Assembly (NCBI GenBank): GCA_964355945.1
Contig: CAYHGE010000002.1
Span: 78,693-142,692, forward strand
Direction: 5' to 3'
Source: CAIVAT01 sp964355945
GTDB taxonomy: Bacteria; Bacteroidota; Bacteroidia; Bacteroidales; FEN-979
Length of the DNA stretch: 64,000 nt
Shown: in pieces, positions 22,180-29,292 of the stretch
How positions within the stretch are numbered: the stretch's first letter is position 1
Layout of the letters: the number at the start of each line of letters is the position of its first letter
The notes under the pieces: generated by a model
Database searches by the model: none
Told to the model about the DNA's origin: nothing
The model's input: the letters and a program-made list of their open reading frames with translations, nothing else
Program-made: the position numbers and the translations under genes

Positions 22180-22986
22180 CTACTCAACCGTTACTTTTTT
22201 TTCCACCAGTTTCCCATCTATTTTGATGTCACCGAGTTGATAGAAGGGGAACATGTTGTCCTCCATCCACTTGTTGGACTGTACCGGGGTCATTTTCCAG
22301 CCGGAATTGCAATTGGAAACAATTTCGATGAAACACAATCCTTTGTTCTCCTTCTGGAGTTCAAAGGCCTTTCGGATGGCTTTTTTTGTTTTTCGCACAT
22401 GGTTGGGTGTGTGAACTGCCTGCCGTGTCACATAATAAACTCCGGGAAGGTGTGAGATCAGTTCAGTGATCTTGAGTGGATGACCCATGGTGGGCACATC
22501 GCGACCATAAGGCGATGTTGAGGAGCGCATTCCAGGCAGGGTTGTCGGGGCCATCTGACCTCCGGTCATCCCATAAATTCCGTTGTTGATGAAGATGATT
22601 GTGATATTTTCACCACGGTTACAGGCATGTATCGTCTCAGCAGTACCAATTGCAGCGAGGTCGCCGTCACCCTGGTATGTGAATACAAAATGGTTAGGCC
22701 ACATACGTTTGATGGCAGTTGCAAGTGCGGGAGCACGCCCATGGGCCGCACCGATCATGTCGATGTCGAGAAAATCATAAGCCAGTACAGAGCAGCCAAC
22801 AGGTGAAACCCCAATGGTTTTATCCTGGATGTCCATCTCTTCTATCACTTCCATCAGCATGCGATGGGCAGTGCCATGGCCACATCCCGGACAATAGCTA
22901 AGCGGACGATCAACCAGCAGGTCTGTCCTTTTATAGACGATATTCTCCGGTTTGTGAATTTCAGTCTTTGCGAATAGTTCTTCCAT
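22180..22986 (-). CDS. vorA: 2-oxoacid:ferredoxin oxidoreductase beta subunit (ThDP-binding)
   Basis: The 268-residue beta subunit holds the thiamine diphosphate: LSYCPGCGHGTAHRMLMEVIEEM, SPVGCSVLAYDFLDIDMIGAAHGRAPALATAIKR, and the motif GDGDLAAIGTAETIHACNRGENITIIFINNGIYGMTGGQMAPTT. It is shorter than KorB (345 residues) and distinct from it. Its ATG is 2 bases from the alpha stop. Together the complex would make acyl-CoA, CO2 and reduced ferredoxin from a 2-oxoacid. Confidence 0.88.
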   Translation of the reverse strand: MEELFAKTEIHKPENIVYKRTDLLVDRPLSYCPGCGHGTAHRMLMEVIEEMDIQDKTIGVSPVGCSVLAYDFLDIDMIGAAHGRAPALATAIKRMWPNHFVFTYQGDGDLAAIGTAETIHACNRGENITIIFINNGIYGMTGGQMAPTTLPGMRSSTSPYGRDVPTMGHPLKITELISHLPGVYYVTRQAVHTPNHVRKTKKAIRKAFELQKENKGLCFIEIVSNCNSGWKMTPVQSNKWMEDNMFPFYQLGDIKIDGKLVEKKVTVE

Positions 22987-22988
22987 AA

Positions 22989-24071
22989 TTAACCTCCGAT
23001 AATTTTTTGTTCCAGGGCGCTGACAACTTCATCCGGTGAGGGGATGATTCCACCGAAGCGGCCGAAATGTTCTATTTTTACTTTACAGCCAACCGAGAGT
23101 TTTACATCTTCGATCATTTGTCCTGCATTCATCTCAACAACCAGGATTCCTTTCACACGGTTACCAACATTGGATACTTCAATGGCCGGAAAAGGAAAAA
23201 GCGTAATCGGGCGGAACAGTCCGACTTTAATGCCTTTGGCACGTGCAAGGTCAAGGGCTTTCTGACAGATTCTGGCCGAGAGTCCAAATGCAACGAGGAG
23301 ATAGTCGGCATCTTCGCATTGAATCTCTTCGTACAAAACCTCATTTTTTTCCATGAGTTTATATTTTGCCTGGAGCTTCAGGTTCACCCGTTCCTGTCCT
23401 GCCGGATCGAGGTCAAGTGAGGTAATGATGTTGTGGTTACGGGCTTTCGGCCTTCCGGTCGATGCCCATGGACACTGTGCAATCAACTCTTCGTCTGTGC
23501 GCCGCGGGATATGATCAAAAAGCACAACTTTCTCCATCATCTGGCCAATGGCTCCGTCGGAGAGAATCATAACCGGTGTGCGGTATTGATATGCCTTTTC
23601 AAAACCAAGTTTAACATGGTCGCACATTTCCTGCACTGAGGCCGGGGCAAGCACCAGCATTTTGTAATCGCCGTGTCCACCGCCTTTAACTGCCTGAAAG
23701 TAGTCGGCCTGAGAAGGCTGGATGGTTCCGAGACCCGGGCCGCCACGTACGATGTTGACAATAACGGCAGGCAGTTCAGCACCCGCCATGTAGCTGATCC
23801 CTTCCTGCATGAGGCTCACGCCCGGGCTTGAGGAGGATGTCATGACCATTTTTCCTGTTCCTGCCCCGCCATAAAGCATGTTGATGGCGGCAACTTCGCT
23901 CTCAGCCTGGAGAACCACCATGCCAGTCCGTTCGAAAGGCTTTTCAGCCATCAGGTATTCCATCACCTCAGACTGGGGTGTAATCGGGTATCCGAAATAG
24001 CCATCGCAGCCTGCCCGAATGGCGGCCTCGGCAACAGCTTCATTCCCCTTCATTAATCTAAGTTCACCCAT
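22989..24071 (-). CDS. vorB: 2-oxoacid:ferredoxin oxidoreductase alpha subunit (VorB type)
   Basis: The 360-residue alpha subunit begins MGELRLMKGNEAVAEAAIRAGCDGYFGYPITPQSEVMEYL and has LQAESEVAAINMLYGGAGTGKMVMTSSSSPGVSLMQEGISYMAGAELPAVIVNIVRGGPGLG, the alpha pyrimidine-binding domain, then a transketolase C-like domain (YLLVAFGLSARICQKALDLAR, RPITLFPFP). This matches the proteins annotated as 3-methyl-2-oxobutanoate dehydrogenase subunit VorB. It lies 21 bases downstream of the ferredoxin-like delta subunit. Confidence 0.88.
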   Translation of the reverse strand: MGELRLMKGNEAVAEAAIRAGCDGYFGYPITPQSEVMEYLMAEKPFERTGMVVLQAESEVAAINMLYGGAGTGKMVMTSSSSPGVSLMQEGISYMAGAELPAVIVNIVRGGPGLGTIQPSQADYFQAVKGGGHGDYKMLVLAPASVQEMCDHVKLGFEKAYQYRTPVMILSDGAIGQMMEKVVLFDHIPRRTDEELIAQCPWASTGRPKARNHNIITSLDLDPAGQERVNLKLQAKYKLMEKNEVLYEEIQCEDADYLLVAFGLSARICQKALDLARAKGIKVGLFRPITLFPFPAIEVSNVGNRVKGILVVEMNAGQMIEDVKLSVGCKVKIEHFGRFGGIIPSPDEVVSALEQKIIGG

Positions 24072-24092
24072 AATGTATGTTTTTTTCGATTT

Positions 24093-24323
24093 TTATTCAG
24101 TAGCGACTTTTGCCCGGTACACGGTGATTACTCCGTCGGGGCAGACCAGGGCACAGTTTGTACAACCTGTGCACTCATCGTTGACTTTCATTGCGAAGTG
24201 ATATCCTTTGCTGTTCACTTCCTTCGACATTGCGATCACAGTGAAAGGGCATGCAGCAAGGCACACTTCACAGCCTTTGCAGCGATCGGTGTTGATCACA
24301 ATATCACCTTTAATTTTTGCCAT
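24093..24323 (-). CDS. vorD: 2-oxoacid:ferredoxin oxidoreductase delta subunit (2[4Fe-4S])
   Basis: A 76-residue ferredoxin-like subunit with CKGCEVCLAACPFTVIAMS (residues 16-34) and CTGCTNCALVCPDGVITVY (51-69), two complete CxxCxxCxxxCP motifs. It passes electrons from the ThDP site to external ferredoxin. It is the first gene of the vor operon, followed by alpha, beta and gamma. Confidence 0.93.
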   Translation of the reverse strand: MAKIKGDIVINTDRCKGCEVCLAACPFTVIAMSKEVNSKGYHFAMKVNDECTGCTNCALVCPDGVITVYRAKVATE

Positions 24324-24359
24324 ATAAGAGGGGTTGAGTTGTTAACGGATTCACAGGGG

Positions 24360-24367
24360 CGAAAGTA
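24360..24367 (-). promoter_or_regulatory. possible vor operon -7 box TACTTTCG
   Basis: The complement of CGAAAGTA is TACTTTCG, one mismatch from TAnnTTTG, 36 bases before the vorD ATG. A weak call, supported only by position. Confidence 0.35.
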
Positions 24368-24470
24368 CAAAAATTTGTTTGAACCACCAGTCATTCAGCT
24401 ATTGGAAAATAAGGCAGATTGTCTAATTTAGAACTGGTTTAATCTTATGCCTTAGTCATTCTCTATAGCT

Positions 24471-25787
24471 TTAACCTAAGTGGTTCTCCCGGAATTTATT
24501 CAGTCTTTCTTCCAGCACCGGAAATTGTTCGCGTTTTACAAGCGAAACGCAAGCCCTGATGCCTTCTGTACGTTCACTTCCGGTGATGCTGAGGGTGATG
24601 GCGCTGATCCCATAATAGATCAATTCCTGGAGTAGCTCCTCACCGGTAAAGCCCTTGTATGCAACGGTGAAAAAGAACCCATCTGCAATGGGTTCATCTT
24701 CATCCCTGTCATAAACGATGGTGAACCCATTGTCGATAAACATCTTCTTCATGATTTTCGCCTTGGCGCCATATTCCTTTACAACTTCCACGAAGTCGAG
24801 TTCGCCGTCATTTACTGCTTTGAGCATGGCAGCCAGTGCATATTGGGTTGAATGGGTGGTGCCGGCGCTTAATGCATAAACCGTTCCGTAAATGAGGGCG
24901 GTGCCAACGATATCGGAGGTATAGTGACGGAGCAGATCCGGTGCTTTGGTGTTGAACAGTTTATTGGAAAGAACCATCAGCCCGATACGCTGACCGGCAT
25001 AACTGAAAGCCTTTGAACTTGAGATCAGAAGAAGGAAATTATCGGTGTATTTTGCAACAGTGGGTTGGTAAGGCGGTTCACCCGGCTTTGAATAATCTTT
25101 ACGAAAATCCATTGCAAAATAGGCAAGGTCCTCGATGATGATTACATCATATTTTGTGGCAAGTTCACCGATAATCCTGAGTTCCTTGTCTGTTAAACAT
25201 ATCCAGGAAGGGTTGTTCGGATTAGAATAGAGCACCGAATGAATATTTCCTTTCGAAAAATAGCTTTCAAGTTTGTCGCGGAGTTTGTCTCCACGATAAT
25301 TATACACATCAAACGTTTCGAATTTCTGACCCAGCACCCTGTGTTGCTGATGGTGAACCGGGAAACCCGGATCGATGAAGAGGGTCGTATCTTTATCGCG
25401 GTGGATCTTTGAAAAAGTCAGGAATGCAGCAAAACCGCCCTGCATGCTGCCGACCGTGGGAACACAATTAGCCGCATCAACATCAATGTCAAGAAAAAGT
25501 TTGACAAACCGGGCTGCCTCCTTTTTAAGTATGGGAACTCCTTCAATGTCAGGATATATTGCTGCTACCCCTTTCTGAAGCGCTTCAATCTCCGCCTGCA
25601 GGCCGATGGCGGTTGCAGGAAGACCGGGCACCCCCATTTCCATCCGGATGAACTTTTCCCCGGTCTCTACCTCGATCCCATTTATTAGTTTCTTGATCTC
25701 CCGGATAGTAGCTTTGCCTATATTCCGGATTTTACTTTGAAGGATATGTCGCTGAACAACATCGTAACTGATGGGAGTCTCTTTCAT
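24471..25787 (-). CDS. PLP-dependent class I/II aminotransferase
   Basis: The 438-residue protein has the fold-type I signature blocks: MEMGVPGLPATAIGLQAEIEAL, NCVPTVGSMQGGFAAFLTF, VLYSNPNNPSWICLTDKEL (substrate carboxylate asparagine), IIIEDLAYFAMDFR (PLP-ring aspartate), SSSKAFSYAGQRIGLMV (Schiff-base lysine, near residue 260) and a C-terminal domain with FFFTVAYKGFTGEELLQELIYYGISAITLS. It resembles the aspartate/aromatic/LL-DAP aminotransferase superfamily; substrate unknown. It lies 147 bases upstream of no other gene on its strand but directly follows the vor operon promoter region, so supplying 2-oxoacids to Vor is plausible but unproven. Confidence 0.85.
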   Translation of the reverse strand: MKETPISYDVVQRHILQSKIRNIGKATIREIKKLINGIEVETGEKFIRMEMGVPGLPATAIGLQAEIEALQKGVAAIYPDIEGVPILKKEAARFVKLFLDIDVDAANCVPTVGSMQGGFAAFLTFSKIHRDKDTTLFIDPGFPVHHQQHRVLGQKFETFDVYNYRGDKLRDKLESYFSKGNIHSVLYSNPNNPSWICLTDKELRIIGELATKYDVIIIEDLAYFAMDFRKDYSKPGEPPYQPTVAKYTDNFLLLISSSKAFSYAGQRIGLMVLSNKLFNTKAPDLLRHYTSDIVGTALIYGTVYALSAGTTHSTQYALAAMLKAVNDGELDFVEVVKEYGAKAKIMKKMFIDNGFTIVYDRDEDEPIADGFFFTVAYKGFTGEELLQELIYYGISAITLSITGSERTEGIRACVSLVKREQFPVLEERLNKFRENHLG

Positions 25788-25922
25788 GAGTTGATGGGGT
25801 ATGAGGTGTTAGTATTCAGAATAGCAGGCAACAAAATTGAAGAAAATTTTTCAACAATCCAATGATATGGAAAAGGTTATTGAAAATTAATTTGTATCCA
25901 CTTTTTACAGTAATCCAAACAG

Positions 25923-28079
25923 CTATCTGATCAGGACCACATTTCCGGTCAGGGTGGAATTTTCAGGTGGTGAAAGCGAGGACTGATATACAACGACAAA
26001 AACATAACTCCCTTCAGGGCATAACTCACCCTTCAGGGTGCCATCCCACCCGGGTTCGGGCTGTGTGGAAGTGAAAACCAGTTGGCCGGAACGATTGTAA
26101 ATGTTCATGCTGTATTGCCTGATATTATTTGTAAAAGGTCGAAAGTTGTCATTCAATCCATCTCCATTTGGGGTAAAAGCGTTGGGCAACCGGATCACGA
26201 TTTCGCACTCCGTTCCGGTCTTAATGAAAATTGAAGTGCTGTCGGAGTTGTCACATCCATGGGAATCAGTATAACGATAAGAAATGAGGTGGTTTCCTGT
26301 TCCACTGATCAGCGGGTCTATACTTGCAGCGGCAGTACCATTGATCCTGTATTCTCCTCCCGCCGGGTTTCCACCGGTGAGTACCAATGCGGGTTCATTG
26401 TAACAGATTGTGTCAAACGCTGCAAGGGATACCTGGGGTGGAGGATAGAAAAAGATTTGAAGTGCAGATTCCTGGCCGTCACCACAAGTGTTGGTTCCAT
26501 AAACCGCCAGCGTTCCCGAGGTGGCGGATGTATCGAATGTGACCAGGGAACTTGTGTCATTGGAAATAACAGTGGCACCCGTGCCTGAATAGGACCAGGT
26601 GTATGAAGAGGCACCGGGGTCGTGCCTGATGGTGTAAGTCATGGCAACTCCTCCTTCACAGAAAACATTGTTGCCGCTTATCTTCCCGGGCTGCCCGGGA
26701 ATTCTTTTAACCTGGAAATTGAGGGACTGGGTAATGGACCTTGAAACATACCACCAAGAATTGATTGTATTCGTATCACCGGTTTCGATATCCCACAAAT
26801 GGCATCCGGTCAGGTCGGTACAGCCATTGAGGTTGGCAGAGATGACCCCGGGCAACAACCTGTCGTCCCAGTATATCTCTGGTTTTGGTCCCGGGGGCCT
26901 CACCACCTCCACGATATAACCATTGTCGTTGTATTCAATGTCATAGATCGGAAGATGGGTGATGCCGCGGATGAACCTGACTGTTGATCTGACTGTTACA
27001 CCATTGGTCACCGGGTTCCCCAACCCGTCGTTCCCATTCCAGTGGATGATGTTATACCCATTTCCCCCTGGATTGGCCAGGATATTGGCTGTGAGTTTTA
27101 CATCCCGAGGGTCCGCCCCGGGACCTGGAACAACTTCGACCAAAAGCTCAATCAGTCCGTCGTGTGATACCCGCACCCCCAGGTCCACTGAACCGGTTGC
27201 ACAATCGTTGGTTACCATGATTGGAAGGTTGATGCCCGGTTTTGCCCTTCCGGTAGGGAAAATTGTACTGTCGGGGTCTGTCAAAAAAACCTTGTATTGA
27301 GGATATGTGTGGAACCCGGTGTGTGATTGCCTGTCTGTGGCAATATTTCCGGTGGTTGAGCATCCTGTCTCATTGCTGGAAATAGAGAACGTCCCTCCGA
27401 CAAACCCATTGCAGTTAACGCTTGTTACAATGCTGTCGTCAGACAGGATATATACAGTTCCAAAGAAGCGGCTGTCAGTCGGCGGAGGTTCCACCACTCC
27501 GCAATTAAATTGCCAGGCCTTTGACCATAAACGACCCGTTTTCGGCTTGCCGGAGGCATCCAGCACCGTTATATCAAAGAATTCAAACCTGACATACCTG
27601 CTCATGGAATAGGTGCCAGCCAGGTCGGGAGGGTAATAGAATTCGAGTGAATAATTCCCGCGGATAGGAGAAGGATACTCAATGGGATTATACCCGTTGT
27701 CTGCCGGAAACGGACCGATTGTGTCCTGGTCATATGTGCTGATAAATCCCGGGCCTGATTTGGGAAGCTGAAATGGACCAAGCACAATATTGCCTGCAGG
27801 ATCTCTTAACTGGAACTGAACAATTACGGTAGAATCAACCTGCAGGATTTTACCCAGGCCAAAACAAATTTTTTCAGCCGGATCGGCGATGTAAATATTA
27901 ATCCTGAATTCAGGACTGGCATTGAAGAACCCGAAATCGTTGCGTGACTTGTCAATACAGAGTTTCCCCTGTGCAGTATCAAAAGGTGCAACCTGTTTTG
28001 TTCCTTCTGAAAACCCGGCCAGGGAATGGAGGAGGAGCAAAAGAATGACAGAAAGCCAGATGTTAAAAAGGGGTTTCAC
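25923..28079 (-). CDS. large secreted protein with gliding-motility C-terminal (T9SS type B) domain
   Basis: From GTG 28079 (MKPLFNIWLSVILLLLLHSLAGFSEG, a signal peptide) the protein has 718 residues; ATG 28130 is a longer alternative that overlaps hpdA by 68 bases. The middle holds beta-rich Ig-like/PKD-like repeats (GQPGKISGNNVFCEGGVAMTYTI, ALVLTGGNPAGGEYRING). The last 90 residues, NAFTPNGDGLNDNFRPF...YNRSGQLVFTSTQPEPGWDGTLKGELCPEGSYVFVV, are the CHU_C domain used as a type B sorting signal. It follows hpdA with a 17-base overlap, although their functions look unrelated. Residues 32-48 look like a translated repeat. Confidence 0.83.
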   Translation of the reverse strand: MKPLFNIWLSVILLLLLHSLAGFSEGTKQVAPFDTAQGKLCIDKSRNDFGFFNASPEFRINIYIADPAEKICFGLGKILQVDSTVIVQFQLRDPAGNIVLGPFQLPKSGPGFISTYDQDTIGPFPADNGYNPIEYPSPIRGNYSLEFYYPPDLAGTYSMSRYVRFEFFDITVLDASGKPKTGRLWSKAWQFNCGVVEPPPTDSRFFGTVYILSDDSIVTSVNCNGFVGGTFSISSNETGCSTTGNIATDRQSHTGFHTYPQYKVFLTDPDSTIFPTGRAKPGINLPIMVTNDCATGSVDLGVRVSHDGLIELLVEVVPGPGADPRDVKLTANILANPGGNGYNIIHWNGNDGLGNPVTNGVTVRSTVRFIRGITHLPIYDIEYNDNGYIVEVVRPPGPKPEIYWDDRLLPGVISANLNGCTDLTGCHLWDIETGDTNTINSWWYVSRSITQSLNFQVKRIPGQPGKISGNNVFCEGGVAMTYTIRHDPGASSYTWSYSGTGATVISNDTSSLVTFDTSATSGTLAVYGTNTCGDGQESALQIFFYPPPQVSLAAFDTICYNEPALVLTGGNPAGGEYRINGTAAASIDPLISGTGNHLISYRYTDSHGCDNSDSTSIFIKTGTECEIVIRLPNAFTPNGDGLNDNFRPFTNNIRQYSMNIYNRSGQLVFTSTQPEPGWDGTLKGELCPEGSYVFVVVYQSSLSPPENSTLTGNVVLIR
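27936..27986. repeat. possible translated repeat element in a secreted protein
   Basis: On the minus strand this stretch encodes PFDTAQGKLCIDKSRND between the signal peptide and the mature domain. Very similar FDTAQGKL-type peptides appear, in my recollection, scattered in unrelated predicted proteins of Bacteroidota, as expected for a small dispersed DNA repeat that happens to be open in this frame. No second copy occurs in the window. Confidence 0.35.
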
Positions 28080-29031
28080 TCCCTGTATAGCACTTGATTC
28101 CCAGTGATGAAAATTGTTGTTTGATTTCATGAAGATCTTCGGGTGACGGGATGATAAAATCTTCTGTATAATATGTTTTACCGATGAGGTTGTATTTTTC
28201 TCTTCCAAGGTGATGAAGTGGAAGGATGTTGATCTCATTGCGCCCGGTTGATTGAATAAAACGGGCGGTGGAAGAGATGTTGGCGGTATCATCATTAAAT
28301 CCGGGGACTACAGGTAGTCTGAAAATCAGGCGTCCTGCAAATTCTCTGGCAATTCGGCGGGCATTTTCAAGGATTAGGGGAACAGACGGACAAGCGGACA
28401 TGTGGACGGGTGGACGGGCGGACAAAGTGGGTGAGTCTGTCATAGACTTCAAATCGAAAAATATCCAGTCGATATAGGGTAAGGATTTTTTTAAATTTTC
28501 CCAGGGAACATTGCCACAGGTTTCAACTGCTGTATGAATGTAGGCATCATGGCATGTTTTCAGGATATCAGATGCAAACTCCGGTTGCATAAATGGTTCT
28601 CCACCGGTAAGTGTAATTCCACCTCCGCTACCCCAGTATTGGCGGTCGCGTTTGATCCTGGCATACAGGTCTTCTGCAGAAATTTCATATCCTCCGATGT
28701 TAAGCGCCCCGGAACAACATGCTTTGGCACAATCGTGAGTCAGACAAAGTGCGCAAAACTTCCTGTCAAAGTGCAATTGATCACCTTCGATGTTGCAACT
28801 GGAGGATATTGCTCCTTTTGAACAAGCATGCATACACAAACCGTCGAATGTGCATTTTGAGAGGCGGTAAAGCGGCTCAGGAAAAAAGGAAATTCCTTCC
28901 GGGTTGGAACACCAGGAACATTCCAGTGAACAACCCTTGAAAAAAATTAAAGTACGGCAGCCGGGACCGTCATGAACAGAGAACCCCTGGATATCGAAAA
29001 TAATGCCACTGCTCAGTTTTGATTGTTCCAT
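28063..29031 (-). CDS. hpdA: 4-hydroxyphenylacetate decarboxylase activating enzyme (radical SAM)
   Basis: The activase makes the glycyl radical of HpdB using SAM and a [4Fe-4S] cluster. From ATG 29031 it has 322 residues. The radical SAM motif is C34-x3-C38-x2-C41 (FKGCSLECSWCSNPEG), followed by an eight-cysteine ferredoxin-like insert (CTFDGLCMHACSKGA, CALCLTHDCAKACCSGA), typical of activases outside the PflA group, then GGGITLTGGEP and IFFDLKSM. Residues 198-219 (TDSPTLSARPPVHMSACPSVPL) are encoded by an 8-nt array and replace the usual H...TGvsN segment that precedes ILENARRIA. The gene overlaps hpdC by 19 bases. It may be functional or weakened. Confidence 0.88.
   Translation of the reverse strand: MEQSKLSSGIIFDIQGFSVHDGPGCRTLIFFKGCSLECSWCSNPEGISFFPEPLYRLSKCTFDGLCMHACSKGAISSSCNIEGDQLHFDRKFCALCLTHDCAKACCSGALNIGGYEISAEDLYARIKRDRQYWGSGGGITLTGGEPFMQPEFASDILKTCHDAYIHTAVETCGNVPWENLKKSLPYIDWIFFDLKSMTDSPTLSARPPVHMSACPSVPLILENARRIAREFAGRLIFRLPVVPGFNDDTANISSTARFIQSTGRNEINILPLHHLGREKYNLIGKTYYTEDFIIPSPEDLHEIKQQFSSLGIKCYTGSETPF
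28384..28423. repeat. 8-nt short tandem array inside hpdA
   Basis: Five in-register 8-base units: AGACGGAC, AAGCGGAC, ATGTGGAC, GGGTGGAC, GGGCGGAC, with flanking bases continuing the pattern loosely. This is the unit type of 20763-20802 and the right end of 16248-16335, but here it lies within an open reading frame that remains intact. Confidence 0.9.
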
Positions 29032-29270
29032 TGAAAGTCGGCGCATTTGCTGGCGATCATGTCGGGATAGGCCAGGATGGTCCCCTGGCATTTCCCCAGG
29101 TACTCCTTTTCAGCTGTATAACTTTTACAGAACCTGCACTTGGGGATTTGTTTTCCTTTTTCACAAAGCGGTTTATCAGGACTGATTTTTTCCTTACTGA
29201 GTTTGCAAATCCCCCTGAAAACATCCACAGGCAGGTAATAGGTGCAATCTTTACAAAAGAGGTCTTCCAT
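29013..29270 (-). CDS. hpdC: 4-hydroxyphenylacetate decarboxylase small subunit
   Basis: The 85-residue cysteine-rich subunit is specific to 4-hydroxyphenylacetate decarboxylases and binds two [4Fe-4S] clusters that tune assembly and radical stability. Cysteines fall at 6, 9, 22, 36 (first cluster) and 45, 48, 61, 76 (second cluster). In the clostridial enzyme the first cluster uses His3, Cys6, Cys19, Cys36; the spacing x2 then x12 is kept here, but the histidine position is a cysteine. The block IPKCRFCKSYTAEKEYLGKC is highly characteristic. It lies 22 bases after hpdB and overlaps hpdA. Confidence 0.92.
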   Translation of the reverse strand: MEDLFCKDCTYYLPVDVFRGICKLSKEKISPDKPLCEKGKQIPKCRFCKSYTAEKEYLGKCQGTILAYPDMIASKCADFQWNNQN

Positions 29271-29292
29271 GATTCTATTATTGTTTGGTCAG

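Noticed and set aside
28079..28295. Long N-terminal extension of the T9SS type B protein
   Set aside because: It would overlap hpdA by more than 200 bases; a signal peptide begins at GTG 28079, or at the latest ATG 28130.
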